Assembly (NCBI GenBank): GCA_947468275.1
Contig: CANIKO010000016.1
Location: forward strand, 1-64,000
Length of the DNA stretch: 64,000 nt
Source: Bacteroidota bacterium
GTDB taxonomy: Bacteria; Bacteroidota; Bacteroidia; NS11-12g; UBA9320
Reading direction: 5' to 3'
Shown: positions 1 through 8,773 of the stretch, piece by piece
Numbering within the stretch: position 1 is the stretch's first letter
Layout of the letters: each line of letters begins with the position of its first letter
Notes under the pieces: generated by a model
Told to the model about the DNA's origin: nothing
The model's input: only the letters and a program-made list of their open reading frames with translations
The model's database searches: none
Translations under genes and position numbers: made by a program

Positions 1-1
1 A

Positions 2-157
2 TTTGGAATCGTTGCCCTCGTATTAATGCTTCTATCACTGACTAGCCCTTTTATGGCAATAAAAGAAATGCCAATTGCCTATGGTATAGTGCTTGATGTT
101 ATGCATGTTGTTGTAGCATTATCTTTATTATTTTTTATTAAAAGAGCTAAAAAATAA
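2..157 (+). CDS. C-terminal fragment of a small membrane protein (5' end outside window)
   Basis: An open frame enters from the left edge and ends at TAA 155-157, giving the last 51 residues of a protein. The fragment has two hydrophobic stretches separated by a short polar turn (around KEMP) and ends in a basic KRAKK tail, the usual look of a multi-pass inner-membrane protein with a cytoplasmic C-terminus. I do not recognise the family from this fragment. No gene overlaps it, and about 100 bases separate it from the next start codon. Confidence 0.55.
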   Translation, partial: FGIVALVLMLLSLTSPFMAIKEMPIAYGIVLDVMHVVVALSLLFFIKRAKK

Positions 158-258
158 GGAAATCGCCACTGGTATATTAGAGGGAAAAACTAAGGATACT
201 CTATTTATGCCTTTCAATAAACTAACAGATCAATTATAAAATATTAAATAAGCAAAAA

Positions 259-525
259 ATGAACAGAATACAAGCAATTTTAACTTTGGATATGGATAAT
301 ATTCCAAGTAATTTTCAAGAAATAATAAAACAAGAACAAGAAGTTGTTGCACAATGGAAAGAAGAAGGAATTTTAGAACATTTGTTTTTAAGACAAACCA
401 AAAATGGGGCGATTTTAATTTTCAAAGATATTGACGAAGAGAAAGCTAAAGAATTAATGGAAAAACTTCCTTTGTATCAGTTGAAAAAAAGTGTTGAATA
501 TTTGAAATTAATACAACAGTTCTAA
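259..525 (+). CDS. Muconolactone-isomerase-like small ferredoxin-fold protein
   Basis: An 88-residue protein whose length and layout resemble the muconolactone delta-isomerase (MIase) family: an N-terminal beta strand (residues 3-10), a helix rich in Lys/Glu/Gln (about 20-38), a central hydrophobic strand, a second Glu/Lys-rich helix, and the LPLY motif at 70-73 followed by a last strand. MIase proteins are small alpha/beta-barrel oligomers. No catechol-pathway genes are nearby, so a role in aromatic degradation is not supported and only the fold family is proposed. The gene is followed directly by an attC-like module (550-689), so it may be an integron-type cassette. Confidence 0.55.
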   Translation: MNRIQAILTLDMDNIPSNFQEIIKQEQEVVAQWKEEGILEHLFLRQTKNGAILIFKDIDEEKAKELMEKLPLYQLKKSVEYLKLIQQF

Positions 526-549
526 AAACAAACTGCCAGAAAAAAATTT

Positions 550-689
550 ACTACCGCTAACAGCTGTTTTGCGTCAGGCGGGGTTCAGTTCTCCGTTTGA
601 CGCTTTTTGCTATATTTGAACTTCGGTTCTTCGTATCGAGTTTAGTGCTAAAAATCGCCACCTTCGCCAAGCCCGAAAACGTTATAGGC
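550..689. repeat. attC-like recombination-site module
   Basis: About 135 bases of structured non-coding DNA between two short genes. It begins with GCTAACAG (556-563), contains an inner stem GCGTCA (571-576) / TGACGC (598-603), and ends with CGCCAAGC...GTTATAGGC (681-689). The two ends are imperfectly complementary (AAC/GTT core plus TTTT and GCG blocks), as in the folded bottom strand of integron attC sites. The 9-mer GTTATAGGC at its right end is exactly complementary to GCCTATAAC (1281-1289) beyond the next gene. The core differs from the canonical GTTRRRY, and no integrase gene is visible, so this would be an attC cluster lacking an integrase, or another repeat of similar shape. Confidence 0.45.
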
Positions 690-700
690 AAGCTAAATAA

Positions 701-1276
701 ATGACACGTATAATAATATATTTCTTTATGGCTCTTTCACTTTATTCTTGCTCAAGGAATAAAGCATTTAATTTCCCAATTAATGAAATTACAACTATTA
801 AATCATTTGACTATAAAAATCAACCATACTATAAACCACTTATACTGACCCCCGAAAATTATTCATCAACAACATTCGATAAAAAACAATACATTGTTGC
901 TAGTTTCAATTACAAAGGACAAAAAGCTTCAATTAAAATATTTATTGACTATTCAAGTCATAACATTAAATTTATAAATATTGGCAAAGAAAGTGATTAT
1001 TTCATTTTTGCTATTTCCGAGTTATTTGAAGAAGAAATAGACACGACAAAAATGAAAGACGTAATAGAATGCAGTTTTTATGATGGAGAGCCCAAAGAAA
1101 TTGGATTATTAGATAATGAACAGAGATATAAACTTGGTTATCAACCCAATGAAAGCGACACAAAAGGAGGTGTTCAAATGATCCTTAGGGTAAATTTAGA
1201 AACAGGGTATATTGAGCTTATGGAAAAAAATGCAGGATTAGCAAAGAAAAATTTTGTCAATGCTTTTAAAAAATAA
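701..1276 (+). CDS. Orphan lipoprotein of unknown function
   Basis: A 191-residue protein with a lipoprotein signal peptide: a short charged start, a hydrophobic segment (residues 4-14) and a lipobox ending in LYSC with the modifiable cysteine at 17. The mature part is polar and mixed alpha/beta in composition and has no motif I recognise. It stands alone between two attC-like ends (GTTATAGGC at 681-689, twelve bases before the ATG, and GCCTATAAC at 1281-1289, five bases after the stop). That is the expected organisation of a promoterless integron gene cassette. Function unknown. Confidence 0.75.
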   Translation: MTRIIIYFFMALSLYSCSRNKAFNFPINEITTIKSFDYKNQPYYKPLILTPENYSSTTFDKKQYIVASFNYKGQKASIKIFIDYSSHNIKFINIGKESDYFIFAISELFEEEIDTTKMKDVIECSFYDGEPKEIGLLDNEQRYKLGYQPNESDTKGGVQMILRVNLETGYIELMEKNAGLAKKNFVNAFKK

Positions 1277-1280
1277 GCCA

Positions 1281-1310
1281 GCCTATAACAGGCGTTTGGC
1301 TCAATGGTTC
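1281..1310. repeat. Left end of a second attC-like module (apparently truncated)
   Basis: GCCTATAACAGGCGTTTGGC-like sequence starts five bases after the lipoprotein stop codon. It aligns with the left end of the module at 556-580 (AACAG, GTTT, GC, TCA blocks in the same order). Its first nine bases are the exact reverse complement of 681-689. No matching right half is seen before the apt gene, so the cassette run seems to end or be broken here. Confidence 0.4.
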
Positions 1311-1350
1311 TAAAAACTGTTTTTTTTAACTGAATCAAAATTTTGCCTAT

Positions 1351-1881
1351 TTAGTATTTCACAAGGCTTATAACCTCCGTTCCTGCACTTTCTAATTTTT
1401 GGCGTCCATTTAGAAATTCCAACTCGGCAATAAAACACGCTACCACTGGATCTGAACCTGCCCTTTTTATCAAATTAGATGCTGCACTAAGGGTTCCGCC
1501 AGTTGCCAATACGTCATCAATTACCGCTACCCTTCTACCAGATTGGATTGCATCACAATGCATCTCTATTGATGCTGTTCCATATTCTAAATTATAGGTT
1601 TCACGGTATGTTTTCGCAGGTAACTTTCCTGCCTTTCTTATCATCACAAATGGAATCTGCATTTTTGCGGCAATTGCCGCACCTAATAAAAAACCTCTGC
1701 TTTCAATTCCTGCCAATACTTGCACATTATATTGTTGTAATAGCGCAACACTTTCTTCTATAATTTCATTGATTAACTCTGGCTTTAAAAACAGCGTTGA
1801 TATGTCTTTATATTGAATACCCACTTCAGGAAAATCAGGAATGGTGCGAATTGCCCCCTGTATCTTTTCACTCAGTATCAT
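1351..1881 (-). CDS. apt: Adenine phosphoribosyltransferase
   Basis: Transfers adenine to PRPP to give AMP in purine salvage, in the cytoplasm. The start is placed at the ATG at 1881 (176 residues, the normal Apt length); an upstream in-frame ATG at 1902 would add seven residues lying inside the preceding gene. Visible family features are the N-terminal DFPxxGIxYKDIS-type segment, GIESRGF, and the PRPP-binding loop VAVIDDVLATGGT. The ATG follows the stop of the cupin gene by one base, so translation is probably coupled. It is the last gene of mtnN - cupin - apt, where MtnN releases adenine that Apt can recapture. Confidence 0.95.
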   Translation of the reverse strand: MILSEKIQGAIRTIPDFPEVGIQYKDISTLFLKPELINEIIEESVALLQQYNVQVLAGIESRGFLLGAAIAAKMQIPFVMIRKAGKLPAKTYRETYNLEYGTASIEMHCDAIQSGRRVAVIDDVLATGGTLSAASNLIKRAGSDPVVACFIAELEFLNGRQKLESAGTEVISLVKY

Positions 1882-1882
1882 A

Positions 1883-2371
1883 TTATTGATGCAAATGCGC
1901 AATTAGTGTTTCATGTTGAGGGAAAATCTCCAACAAGGCTTCCTTAGAATAAAGTTGAAAATCGGCAAAATCAAAACCCGGAGCTACCATACAGGCTGAA
2001 AGTGCAAAAGTGTTATCCCCAATAACTTCCGCTCCAAACAAGGTATTCGAAGGGATAATAACCTGCAATTGGTGCCCTTTGCTATAATCGCTTCCCAATA
2101 TTTCTGTTTTATGATTACCGTCCTCAAACAGCAAATGTATCGCCACAGGCGCACCTTGTTGATATAACCAGATTTCATCTGATGCTATTTTATGAAACTT
2201 AGAAAACTTGCCTGAAGGCAATAAAAAGTAAATAAGTGTGGTTAATTGCCTGCTTTCTCCTGCAAGGTTTCGAATCGTTTCTTTGCTCCTATAGGTTTCA
2301 CGATAATAACCACCCTCTACATGCGGTTGCAGTTGCAAATGATCTATAAGTTTTTGTATTTCTGTTGTCAT
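1883..2371 (-). CDS. Cupin_5 / DUF985 family protein
   Basis: A 162-residue single-domain cupin of the DUF985 (Cupin_5, yeast YML079w-like) family. The signature is clear: VEGGYYRETYRS near the N-terminus, TLIYFLLPSG, SDEIWLYQQGAPVAIHL, and the C-terminal SACMVAPGFDFADFQL. No enzymatic role is firmly established for this family. The ATG overlaps the stop of mtnN by four bases and its own stop abuts apt, so all three are translated from one message. This suggests a role around methylthioadenosine, S-adenosylhomocysteine or adenine metabolism, which is inference from context only. Confidence 0.88.
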   Translation of the reverse strand: MTTEIQKLIDHLQLQPHVEGGYYRETYRSKETIRNLAGESRQLTTLIYFLLPSGKFSKFHKIASDEIWLYQQGAPVAIHLLFEDGNHKTEILGSDYSKGHQLQVIIPSNTLFGAEVIGDNTFALSACMVAPGFDFADFQLYSKEALLEIFPQHETLIAHLHQ

Positions 2372-3081
2372 TGATCTAACGAATTAAATAAAATTTGCTG
2401 AATTACAGCTAAAGAGTTACCGACTACCTCTGGCAAAAATGCTTCAAAATTCTCAGGCGCCTCATTGTTGGCTTTGTCTGAAATCGTGCGCACCAAAATA
2501 AAGGGTGTTTCATGCTTTTTACAAACATAAGCCACCGACGCTCCTTCCATATCTACTGCATCACCCTGCAACTCCTCCAGCATATAGCTATAGGTCGTTT
2601 GCTCCTTATTGGTAATAAACTGATCGCCAGTAAGCACTCTACCAATATGCACACGATGAGCACAATTTGTTTTTTCGGCAATAGCAAGTAATTGTATGTC
2701 TGAATTAAAAAAACGATGACCTGAATAGGGCACCTCGCCTCGGGGAAAGCCCAATCCTCTGCCATCCATATCGTGTTGTATGGTATCTCTGGCAATAACA
2801 ATATCACCAATCTCATAAATAGGATTTAATGCGCCAGCTACACCTGTAAAAACAACAAATATCGGCCGGTATAAGGCAATTAAATATTGTGATGTAAATG
2901 CTGATGCAACTTTTCCTACTCCGCTTATAGCCAATACACAATGCTTACCATGCAAAAACCCTTCCACTATCGATATGCCAAATTGATTGTAATGATTCTG
3001 AGCTGACATATTGCTTAAAACAGCATCATATTCCTGTTGCATGGCACTTAGTATGAGTATTTTTTGATGTGCAGATTTCAT
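2368..3081 (-). CDS. mtnN: 5'-methylthioadenosine / S-adenosylhomocysteine nucleosidase
   Basis: Hydrolyses MTA and SAH to adenine plus methylthioribose or S-ribosylhomocysteine, recycling by-products of SAM use. Family marks are ILSAMQQEYDAV at the N-terminus (catalytic-site Glu region), SGVGKVAS, FTGVAGAL, VDMEGASVA (ribose binding) and RTISDKA with the catalytic Asp. I start at ATG 3081 rather than the in-frame TTG at 3090, because a -7 promoter element TATATTTG (3095-3088) covers that TTG; this leaves essentially no leader. It is the first gene of the mtnN - cupin - apt operon and supplies adenine for Apt. Confidence 0.93.
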   Translation of the reverse strand: MKSAHQKILILSAMQQEYDAVLSNMSAQNHYNQFGISIVEGFLHGKHCVLAISGVGKVASAFTSQYLIALYRPIFVVFTGVAGALNPIYEIGDIVIARDTIQHDMDGRGLGFPRGEVPYSGHRFFNSDIQLLAIAEKTNCAHRVHIGRVLTGDQFITNKEQTTYSYMLEELQGDAVDMEGASVAYVCKKHETPFILVRTISDKANNEAPENFEAFLPEVVGNSLAVIQQILFNSLDQ

Positions 3082-3087
3082 TCGCGA

Positions 3088-3095
3088 CAAATATA
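3088..3095 (-). promoter_or_regulatory. Bacteroidota -7 element upstream of mtnN
   Basis: TATATTTG on the minus strand matches TAnnTTTG. Its last base lies seven bases before the ATG, so transcription would start at or next to the start codon. No good -33 TTG was found at the usual spacing. Confidence 0.4.
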
Positions 3096-3159
3096 ATAGT
3101 TAATTCAAATGCGTTTCATTAATGCTTTATGTCTGATTTTCGATTAATATCCTGTGTGT

Positions 3160-3330
3160 CTGAAAATAACTATTTAACAAAAAAAAAACCACCACAGAAT
3201 CCAATCCTTTAAACTCTTAATGGCTTCCTTTAATATAAATTCTCTAAAGGCTTTTTGCTGTTGGGATATCGTGTAATCTCTAAGTTCCCCGCACTAGTCC
3301 TCTTTTGCAACGAGGATTTACGAGATATGC
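3160..3330. other. Intergenic segment with a hairpin and possible decayed coding sequence
   Basis: Within the 518-base gap between mtnN and the next gene. On the minus strand there are two short overlapping open frames with protein-like composition, neither with a start codon or a recognisable product. TCCTC (3298-3302) and GAGGA (3312-3316) form a small hairpin. I see no functional gene. It may be the worn remnant of a mobile or repeated element. Confidence 0.25.
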
Positions 3331-3368
3331 GTTTGCAACACAATAAATAAAAATTTCATCTATTTTGT

Positions 3369-3567
3369 TTCGCCCCTCACGGTGCTTTAATGGCTGGTAT
3401 TTAATTTTCTATTAATATTTAGTTCCTATGGAACATTATTCTTAGCATTTTTTAATTAACCTATTAATTGTCCATAAAAGTTATTTCCTATAATTGGTTT
3501 AATACCCTGTAGGGGTTTAATATTGGTAGAATTTTAGCATTCATTTTATGGAAATCCCGTTAGGGAT
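3369..3567. repeat. Cluster of short palindromic intergenic repeats
   Basis: Several related units lie in tandem: GTTCC-TAT-GGAAC (3422-3434), CCCT-GT-AGGG (3505-3514) followed by TTTAATATTGGTAGAA, and ATCCC-GTTA-GGGAT (3554-3567) followed by GAAATATTTAGAA. A weaker unit starts with CGCCCCTCACGG near 3371. Each unit is a short palindrome plus an AATATT(n)GTAGAA-like tail, a style of dispersed repeat that I recall from intergenic regions of Bacteroidota genomes. No coding potential was seen. Confidence 0.55.
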
Positions 3568-3599
3568 GAAATATTTAGAACATCTATTAAAGTTCTAAA

Positions 3600-5594
3600 T
3601 CAATACAACCTATCTATCGCCTTACCATAATCCGTTTCAGGGGCAAAGCATTCAAAATCGCGGCAGATATAAAAACCGGCTTTTGCCTCCAGTTTTTCAG
3701 CAGATAAAGGAATATAAGAAGATGGGCTTGCCAAAATAGTATTGGGTAAATAGTTTCCTTTAAAAATGTGTTCTGAACTACCAACTACCGTTAATTGATT
3801 TATTCCCGAATCCACCAACATAGCCGCTGATAACCAATTGCTATACCAAGCCGGCCCTTGCAATACTTGGTTTCTAATATTTTGCAACATATTTAAAGCT
3901 ATCTCACGCCACTCGTGTTTTTCAAAATAAAAACAGTGTTTTAGCAATAACTCACATAATACTGAGTTGGCACTTGGAATTACATCATCTCCCAAATCCG
4001 TTTTTTTAACAAATAGTTCACCGTACGGGTCAGGATTAAACACATAAAACGGATTACCTGTTTGCCCGAAATTTTGAAGTACATGAGCAATAATTTCCTT
4101 AGCTTTTACTAAATAATTGGCTTTAAACGTTAATTGATACCCCAATGTTAACGCTTCTGCCAGCAACACATAATCTTCTAAAAATGCAGGAATGGTGGCC
4201 GTTCCGTTTTTATAATTTCGATACAACTGCCCGTGTATCCAAAGGTTGTTTTCGATAAAATTTAAGACTTTCTCCGCCGTTTCCAAATAGCTTTTATCGC
4301 CCGTTGCCTGATAGCATTTTAATAATCCTGTGGCGGCCAAAGCATTCCAAGAGGTCAATATTTTATCATCCAATCCGGGTTTTATCTGATTCGTTCTTTC
4401 ATTTTTTAAAGCATTTAAAAACATCTTTAAATCCTTTTCAAATTTATCTGCTTCCAATTTTTGGGCTATCGCAAAATCCTTTGGCGTTTGGGTGGCAAAC
4501 AAAATATTTTTGCCGTGTTCCCAATTTCCTTGGGGGGTAAGATTAAAATAATTGATAAGATTTTCATCAGATAACCCAATTTTTACCAAATCATCCCAAG
4601 TATAGCAATAATATTTCCCTTCTTCTCCTTCGCTATCGGCATCCAATGCGCTGTATAAGCCACCGTCAGCACTTTGCCATTCGTCCAGCATAAATTGATG
4701 AGTCTCTTCTATTTTAGTGGCTAAAAACGCATCGTTGGTTACCATATAGGTTTCGGCTAATAAGGACAGAAGTTGCCCGTTGTCATAAAGCATCTTTTCA
4801 AAATGAGGCGCATGCCATTTTATATCCACCGAATATCGGGAATATCCTCCGCCAACAGTATCATATAAGCCACCAAGACTCATCCGTTTTAGGCTCAACA
4901 TCAACCATTCCAGTACTTGCGGGTCGTGGTGAAGATGAAAATAATGCAATGCAAATTTATAAACTACCGGCAAGGGAAATTTTGGAGCCCTATTAAAACC
5001 GCCCCATTGCATATCCCAAGTAGTTTTCAATTGATTGATGGCATAATGAAAATCATTTTCTAACCAATCCGTTTTTTTAAAGCTTTGGTTATTCGTGGAT
5101 TTAATTCCATCGGCTAATTGCTTGGCATAATCATAAACGGTTTCCGGTTTATTTTGCCATAAATCAGCCAATTGGTTTAAAATAATATCCCAGTCTTTTT
5201 TAGGGAAATAGGTTCCTCCATGAAATGGTCGCCCATCGGGCAATGTAAAAATATTTAAAGGCCAACCACCTCTGCCCGTAAGCATTTGAATAGCATCCAT
5301 ATAAATTTGGTCAATATCCGGCCGCTCTTCTCTATCAATTTTTATATTTATAAAATGAGCGTTCATTATGGCCGCTGATTCTTCGTTTTCAAAAACCTCA
5401 TGCGCCATCACATGGCACCAATGGCAAGCACTGTAACCAATACTTATCAAAAGTGGTTTATTTTCGGCTCTTGCTTTTTCCAAAGCTTCTGTTCCCCATT
5501 CATACCATTGCACCGGATTGTGTGCATGTTGCTGCAGATATGGGCTGGATGCTTTTAATAAATTATTAGTGGAAAATTTATTTTCTATTACCAT
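3600..5594 (-). CDS. Thioredoxin-domain protein of the YyaL / spermatogenesis-associated protein 20 family (DUF255)
   Basis: A 664-residue protein with an N-terminal thioredoxin-like domain (about 1-165) and a long (alpha/alpha)6-barrel region resembling N-acylglucosamine 2-epimerases or glycoside hydrolases. Hallmarks are NPVQWYEWG (26-34), a CHWC redox motif with Cys57 and Cys60, [11 protein letters not shown], and [20 protein letters not shown]. Length is normal for the family. The true function is not known; DUF255 proteins are annotated as putative thiol-disulfide or protein-quality factors. No signal peptide is seen, so it is probably cytoplasmic. It is transcribed alone, downstream of the secDF terminator. 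Confidence 0.9.
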   Translation of the reverse strand: MVIENKFSTNNLLKASSPYLQQHAHNPVQWYEWGTEALEKARAENKPLLISIGYSACHWCHVMAHEVFENEESAAIMNAHFINIKIDREERPDIDQIYMDAIQMLTGRGGWPLNIFTLPDGRPFHGGTYFPKKDWDIILNQLADLWQNKPETVYDYAKQLADGIKSTNNQSFKKTDWLENDFHYAINQLKTTWDMQWGGFNRAPKFPLPVVYKFALHYFHLHHDPQVLEWLMLSLKRMSLGGLYDTVGGGYSRYSVDIKWHAPHFEKMLYDNGQLLSLLAETYMVTNDAFLATKIEETHQFMLDEWQSADGGLYSALDADSEGEEGKYYCYTWDDLVKIGLSDENLINYFNLTPQGNWEHGKNILFATQTPKDFAIAQKLEADKFEKDLKMFLNALKNERTNQIKPGLDDKILTSWNALAATGLLKCYQATGDKSYLETAEKVLNFIENNLWIHGQLYRNYKNGTATIPAFLEDYVLLAEALTLGYQLTFKANYLVKAKEIIAHVLQNFGQTGNPFYVFNPDPYGELFVKKTDLGDDVIPSANSVLCELLLKHCFYFEKHEWREIALNMLQNIRNQVLQGPAWYSNWLSAAMLVDSGINQLTVVGSSEHIFKGNYLPNTILASPSSYIPLSAEKLEAKAGFYICRDFECFAPETDYGKAIDRLY

Positions 5595-5625
5595 TTGATG
5601 AAATTTTAAAGCTTTTTAAAAATAG

Positions 5626-5651
5626 AAAAGCCCCGATAACTCGAGGCTTTT
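5626..5651 (-). terminator. Rho-independent terminator of secDF
   Basis: A stem AAAAGCC (5626-5632) / GGCTTTT (5645-5651) stands 20 bases past the secDF stop. Read on the minus strand it is followed by TTTTCTATTTTT, a T-rich tail. Confidence 0.75.
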
Positions 5652-5671
5652 ACTAGTAAAGTATTTTTAAA

Positions 5672-8647
5672 TTATTTATTTGATTTTCTGTTTCCAAAAT
5701 CTACAGCTATAGCGGATGCTATAAAGATAGAAGAATAAGTACCTACAATGATACCAGCTAATAAAGCGAATGTAAATCCTTTTAGTCCTTCACCACCAAA
5801 TAGGAATAACATTAATAAGGTGATAATGGTACACAATGCAGTAACGATTGTTCTACTTAAGGTTTGATTTACCGCACCGTTAATTACTTCACCTTGCTCA
5901 TCAAATTTATTAATTCCCAAGAATTCACGAATACGGTCAAATACGACCACAGTATCGTTAATAGAATATCCAAGTACTGTTAATAATGCAGCAATAAATG
6001 CTTGATCCACATCCATTGGGAATGGCATTATTCCCCAGAAAATAGAGAACAATGAAAGTACAATAAGCACGTCATGTATCAATGAAATTGCACCACCCAT
6101 ACCAAATTCTAACTTGCGGAAACGAAGCACGATGTATAAGAATATACCCAAAACTGCTAAAATCACAGCAATAAAGGAATTACGTCTTACATCAGCGGCT
6201 ATTGTTGGCCCTATTTTGCTAGATGAAAGAATATCTGATTTACTAATTTTAAAGTCTTTCAATCCTTCTAATAACGTATTCTCAACTTGTTCAGAAACGT
6301 CGGCGCTTTGATCATCAATTTTATACGCAGTGGTAATTCTGAATTTATCAGCCGTACCATACGTTTTTACCTCTACGTTTTCTTTGATTACTTTGTTCAG
6401 AGCCACTTTGATATCTTCGCCATTTACATTACCGGCAAACTGAACAGTGTATGTCCAACCTCCTTTGAAATCAACCCCTGTACTAAATCCTCTTGTTACC
6501 ATACTTATAATTCCAAGAAGAATTACAATGCTAGATGCCACATATAGGATTTTGCGTTTTGCCATAAAAGCATATTCTTTATGGTTACGGAATTTTGCAA
6601 ATAACTTTGTAGTAAATGTACTTTCATTGCCACGGTGCATATCCCATTCATTAAGCATTCTAGAAATTAAAATACCTGTAAATAACGATGTGAAAATACC
6701 AATGATAAGAACCACCGCAAATCCTTTTACCGGACCTGAACCAAAATAGGCCATTATAATTGCAGCAATAAGCTGAGTAACGTGTGAGTCTAATATAGCC
6801 GAAAGTGCTTGCTTGTATCCAATTGTTACTGCGTTGGCATAATTTTTACCATGCCCTAATTCCTCTTTTATACGTTCGTTTATAAGTACGTTACAATCGA
6901 GTGCCATACCCATTGTTAACACTAAACCTGCTAAACCAGGAAGAGTTAAGGCAGCATTGAATCCGGCCATAATTGCAACTAAAAAGAATAGGTTAACTAA
7001 CAACGCTACTACACCATACCATGCACCGCGACCATAATAAATGAAAACAAATATTATAACTGCAAAGAATCCCATGAATAAGGATAAAATACCTGCTTTA
7101 CGAGATGATTCTCCTAAGGTTGGTCCTACTACACTTTCTTCTACTATTCGGGTTGGGGCTGGCAATTTACCAGCTTTCAATATATTGGCTAAATCTTCTG
7201 CTTCGCGGTTATCAAATCCTCCCGAAATTTCAGACATACCATTTGCAATTTCATTACGAACCGTTGGGGCTGAATATATTTTATCGTCCAACATGATTGC
7301 AATGGCGTCAACAGTTGGAGCGGCTTGAGCTGTAATTCGTCGCCAATCATTAGCTCCTTCAGGGCTCATTGTCATCGAAACTCCTATTTCACCACTTTGG
7401 CTCACCTGCTTACGGGCGCTAGTTACAGCATCTCCAGGCAAGGCAGGTAATCCGTCACGGCTAGCTTTTACACCATATAGCATGAAGAAAGGTGAATTTT
7501 TTCCGATTGGTTTAAAACTCCATCGCAATAATAAGTTAGGAGGAAGTACTGCCTTTACTTCAGGTAAATCAAAGTAACCTTGAAGTTTTTCCATTTCAGT
7601 TCTTGGTACATAACCAATTCCAGCTCCTTCAGCCCATTTCTTTTGTTTTGTTTCAGCATCATCTATCGTATTTGGAATTAAATATGAAAGAATGGGATTT
7701 TCTTTTAATAATTGTTCAGGTGATTTCTTTTTAGATGTATCATTTTTAGAACCTGCAATAGAACCAAGTTTTGACTTTGAAGTATCAGTTTTAGAAGTAT
7801 CTCCTGCTGGCTTCAAAGTTGAACTTGCTAATTTTGAAGTATCTTTACTTCCACCTTTCAACAATTCTTCAGAAGCAAGTTTATTTTTTACAACCTCATT
7901 GGCAGCTTCCAAAAATTTATAGGCTTCATAATTATGGTAAGTACTCCAAAATTCCAATTTAGCTGAACTTTGTAAAATATTTCTAACACGCTTAGGGTCA
8001 TCCACCCCAGGTAATTCAACCAATATACGGCCATTGCCAAGCTCCTGCACGTTAGGCTGAACTACACCAAATTGATCAATACGTTGATTGATGATTTGGT
8101 AGGCTCTTGATACCGCTTGCTTGGCCTGAATTTTTAACCATGAGTAAACTTTATCATTTGGTGAATCATATGGCAATTCATCTTTAAGATCTTTATTGGT
8201 AAATAAAGGTGCTAATTTCTGACCTGGAGCTACTTTGTCCCATTCAGTCTGAAACAAATCAACAAAATTTTGCTGTCCAGTAAATGCTAACTTAGCATTA
8301 TCTAATGCAGTAGCAAATTTTGGGTCTTTGGCATTGTTGGATAATCCTGAAATAATATCAGGAACCGAAACTTCCATCGTAACGTTCATCCCACCTTTTA
8401 AGTCCAATCCCAAACCAATTTCTTTTTCTTTACACTCAAGGTAGGTGTATTTAATAAGGCCGAGCATATTATACACGGTTACTGATCCTACTGAATCTAA
8501 ATACTTGGCTTCGGGCTTACCCGTTTTTTTTGCCCACTCTTTGGCTTGACTTTCTACACTGCGGGTTTTCCAGGTAAAAGATAACTGGTAAATACATGCA
8601 ATTGCCAAAAGGATAGTAAAAATTTGTACAAAACCTTTATTTTTCAT
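5672..8647 (-). CDS. secDF: Protein translocase subunit SecDF (single-chain SecD-SecF)
   Basis: Proton-driven auxiliary subunit of the Sec translocon that assists export across the inner membrane. One 991-residue chain carries SecD then SecF, as usual in Bacteroidota. SecD features are a first membrane segment (about 8-24), GLDLKGGMNVTMEV, the periplasmic head, and the MALDCNVLINERIKEE motif with the conserved Asp. SecF features are the second GVDFKGG motif and GYSINDTVVVFDRIRE. Between about residues 262 and 315 the periplasmic region carries a low-complexity insertion with repeated DTSK motifs, unlike the rest of the protein. It has its own promoter (8685-8715) and terminator. Confidence 0.97.
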   Translation of the reverse strand: MKNKGFVQIFTILLAIACIYQLSFTWKTRSVESQAKEWAKKTGKPEAKYLDSVGSVTVYNMLGLIKYTYLECKEKEIGLGLDLKGGMNVTMEVSVPDIISGLSNNAKDPKFATALDNAKLAFTGQQNFVDLFQTEWDKVAPGQKLAPLFTNKDLKDELPYDSPNDKVYSWLKIQAKQAVSRAYQIINQRIDQFGVVQPNVQELGNGRILVELPGVDDPKRVRNILQSSAKLEFWSTYHNYEAYKFLEAANEVVKNKLASEELLKGGSKDTSKLASSTLKPAGDTSKTDTSKSKLGSIAGSKNDTSKKKSPEQLLKENPILSYLIPNTIDDAETKQKKWAEGAGIGYVPRTEMEKLQGYFDLPEVKAVLPPNLLLRWSFKPIGKNSPFFMLYGVKASRDGLPALPGDAVTSARKQVSQSGEIGVSMTMSPEGANDWRRITAQAAPTVDAIAIMLDDKIYSAPTVRNEIANGMSEISGGFDNREAEDLANILKAGKLPAPTRIVEESVVGPTLGESSRKAGILSLFMGFFAVIIFVFIYYGRGAWYGVVALLVNLFFLVAIMAGFNAALTLPGLAGLVLTMGMALDCNVLINERIKEELGHGKNYANAVTIGYKQALSAILDSHVTQLIAAIIMAYFGSGPVKGFAVVLIIGIFTSLFTGILISRMLNEWDMHRGNESTFTTKLFAKFRNHKEYAFMAKRKILYVASSIVILLGIISMVTRGFSTGVDFKGGWTYTVQFAGNVNGEDIKVALNKVIKENVEVKTYGTADKFRITTAYKIDDQSADVSEQVENTLLEGLKDFKISKSDILSSSKIGPTIAADVRRNSFIAVILAVLGIFLYIVLRFRKLEFGMGGAISLIHDVLIVLSLFSIFWGIMPFPMDVDQAFIAALLTVLGYSINDTVVVFDRIREFLGINKFDEQGEVINGAVNQTLSRTIVTALCTIITLLMLFLFGGEGLKGFTFALLAGIIVGTYSSIFIASAIAVDFGNRKSNK

Positions 8648-8684
8648 TTGAATTCTATTATATCGAGATTTTTTTTAAAGACGG

Positions 8685-8715
8685 CAAAAGTAGATATTTT
8701 GACTTTGATATTCAA
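8685..8715 (-). promoter_or_regulatory. Promoter of secDF
   Basis: On the minus strand TTG (8715-8713), a 20-base spacer and TACTTTTG (8692-8685) match the Bacteroidota pattern TTG-N17-23-TAnnTTTG. The start codon lies 38 bases further on. Confidence 0.65.
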
Positions 8716-8773
8716 TAATATGTTTTAAAGGATTTTAATACTAAAAAAAAGACGGGTTGATGGCAATAAAATT

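Noticed and set aside
126..239. A second open stretch overlapping the end of the left-edge membrane protein in another frame, ending TAA at 237-239
   Set aside because: Only about 37 codons, no start codon, and it overlaps the better-supported membrane frame; kept out as a gene.
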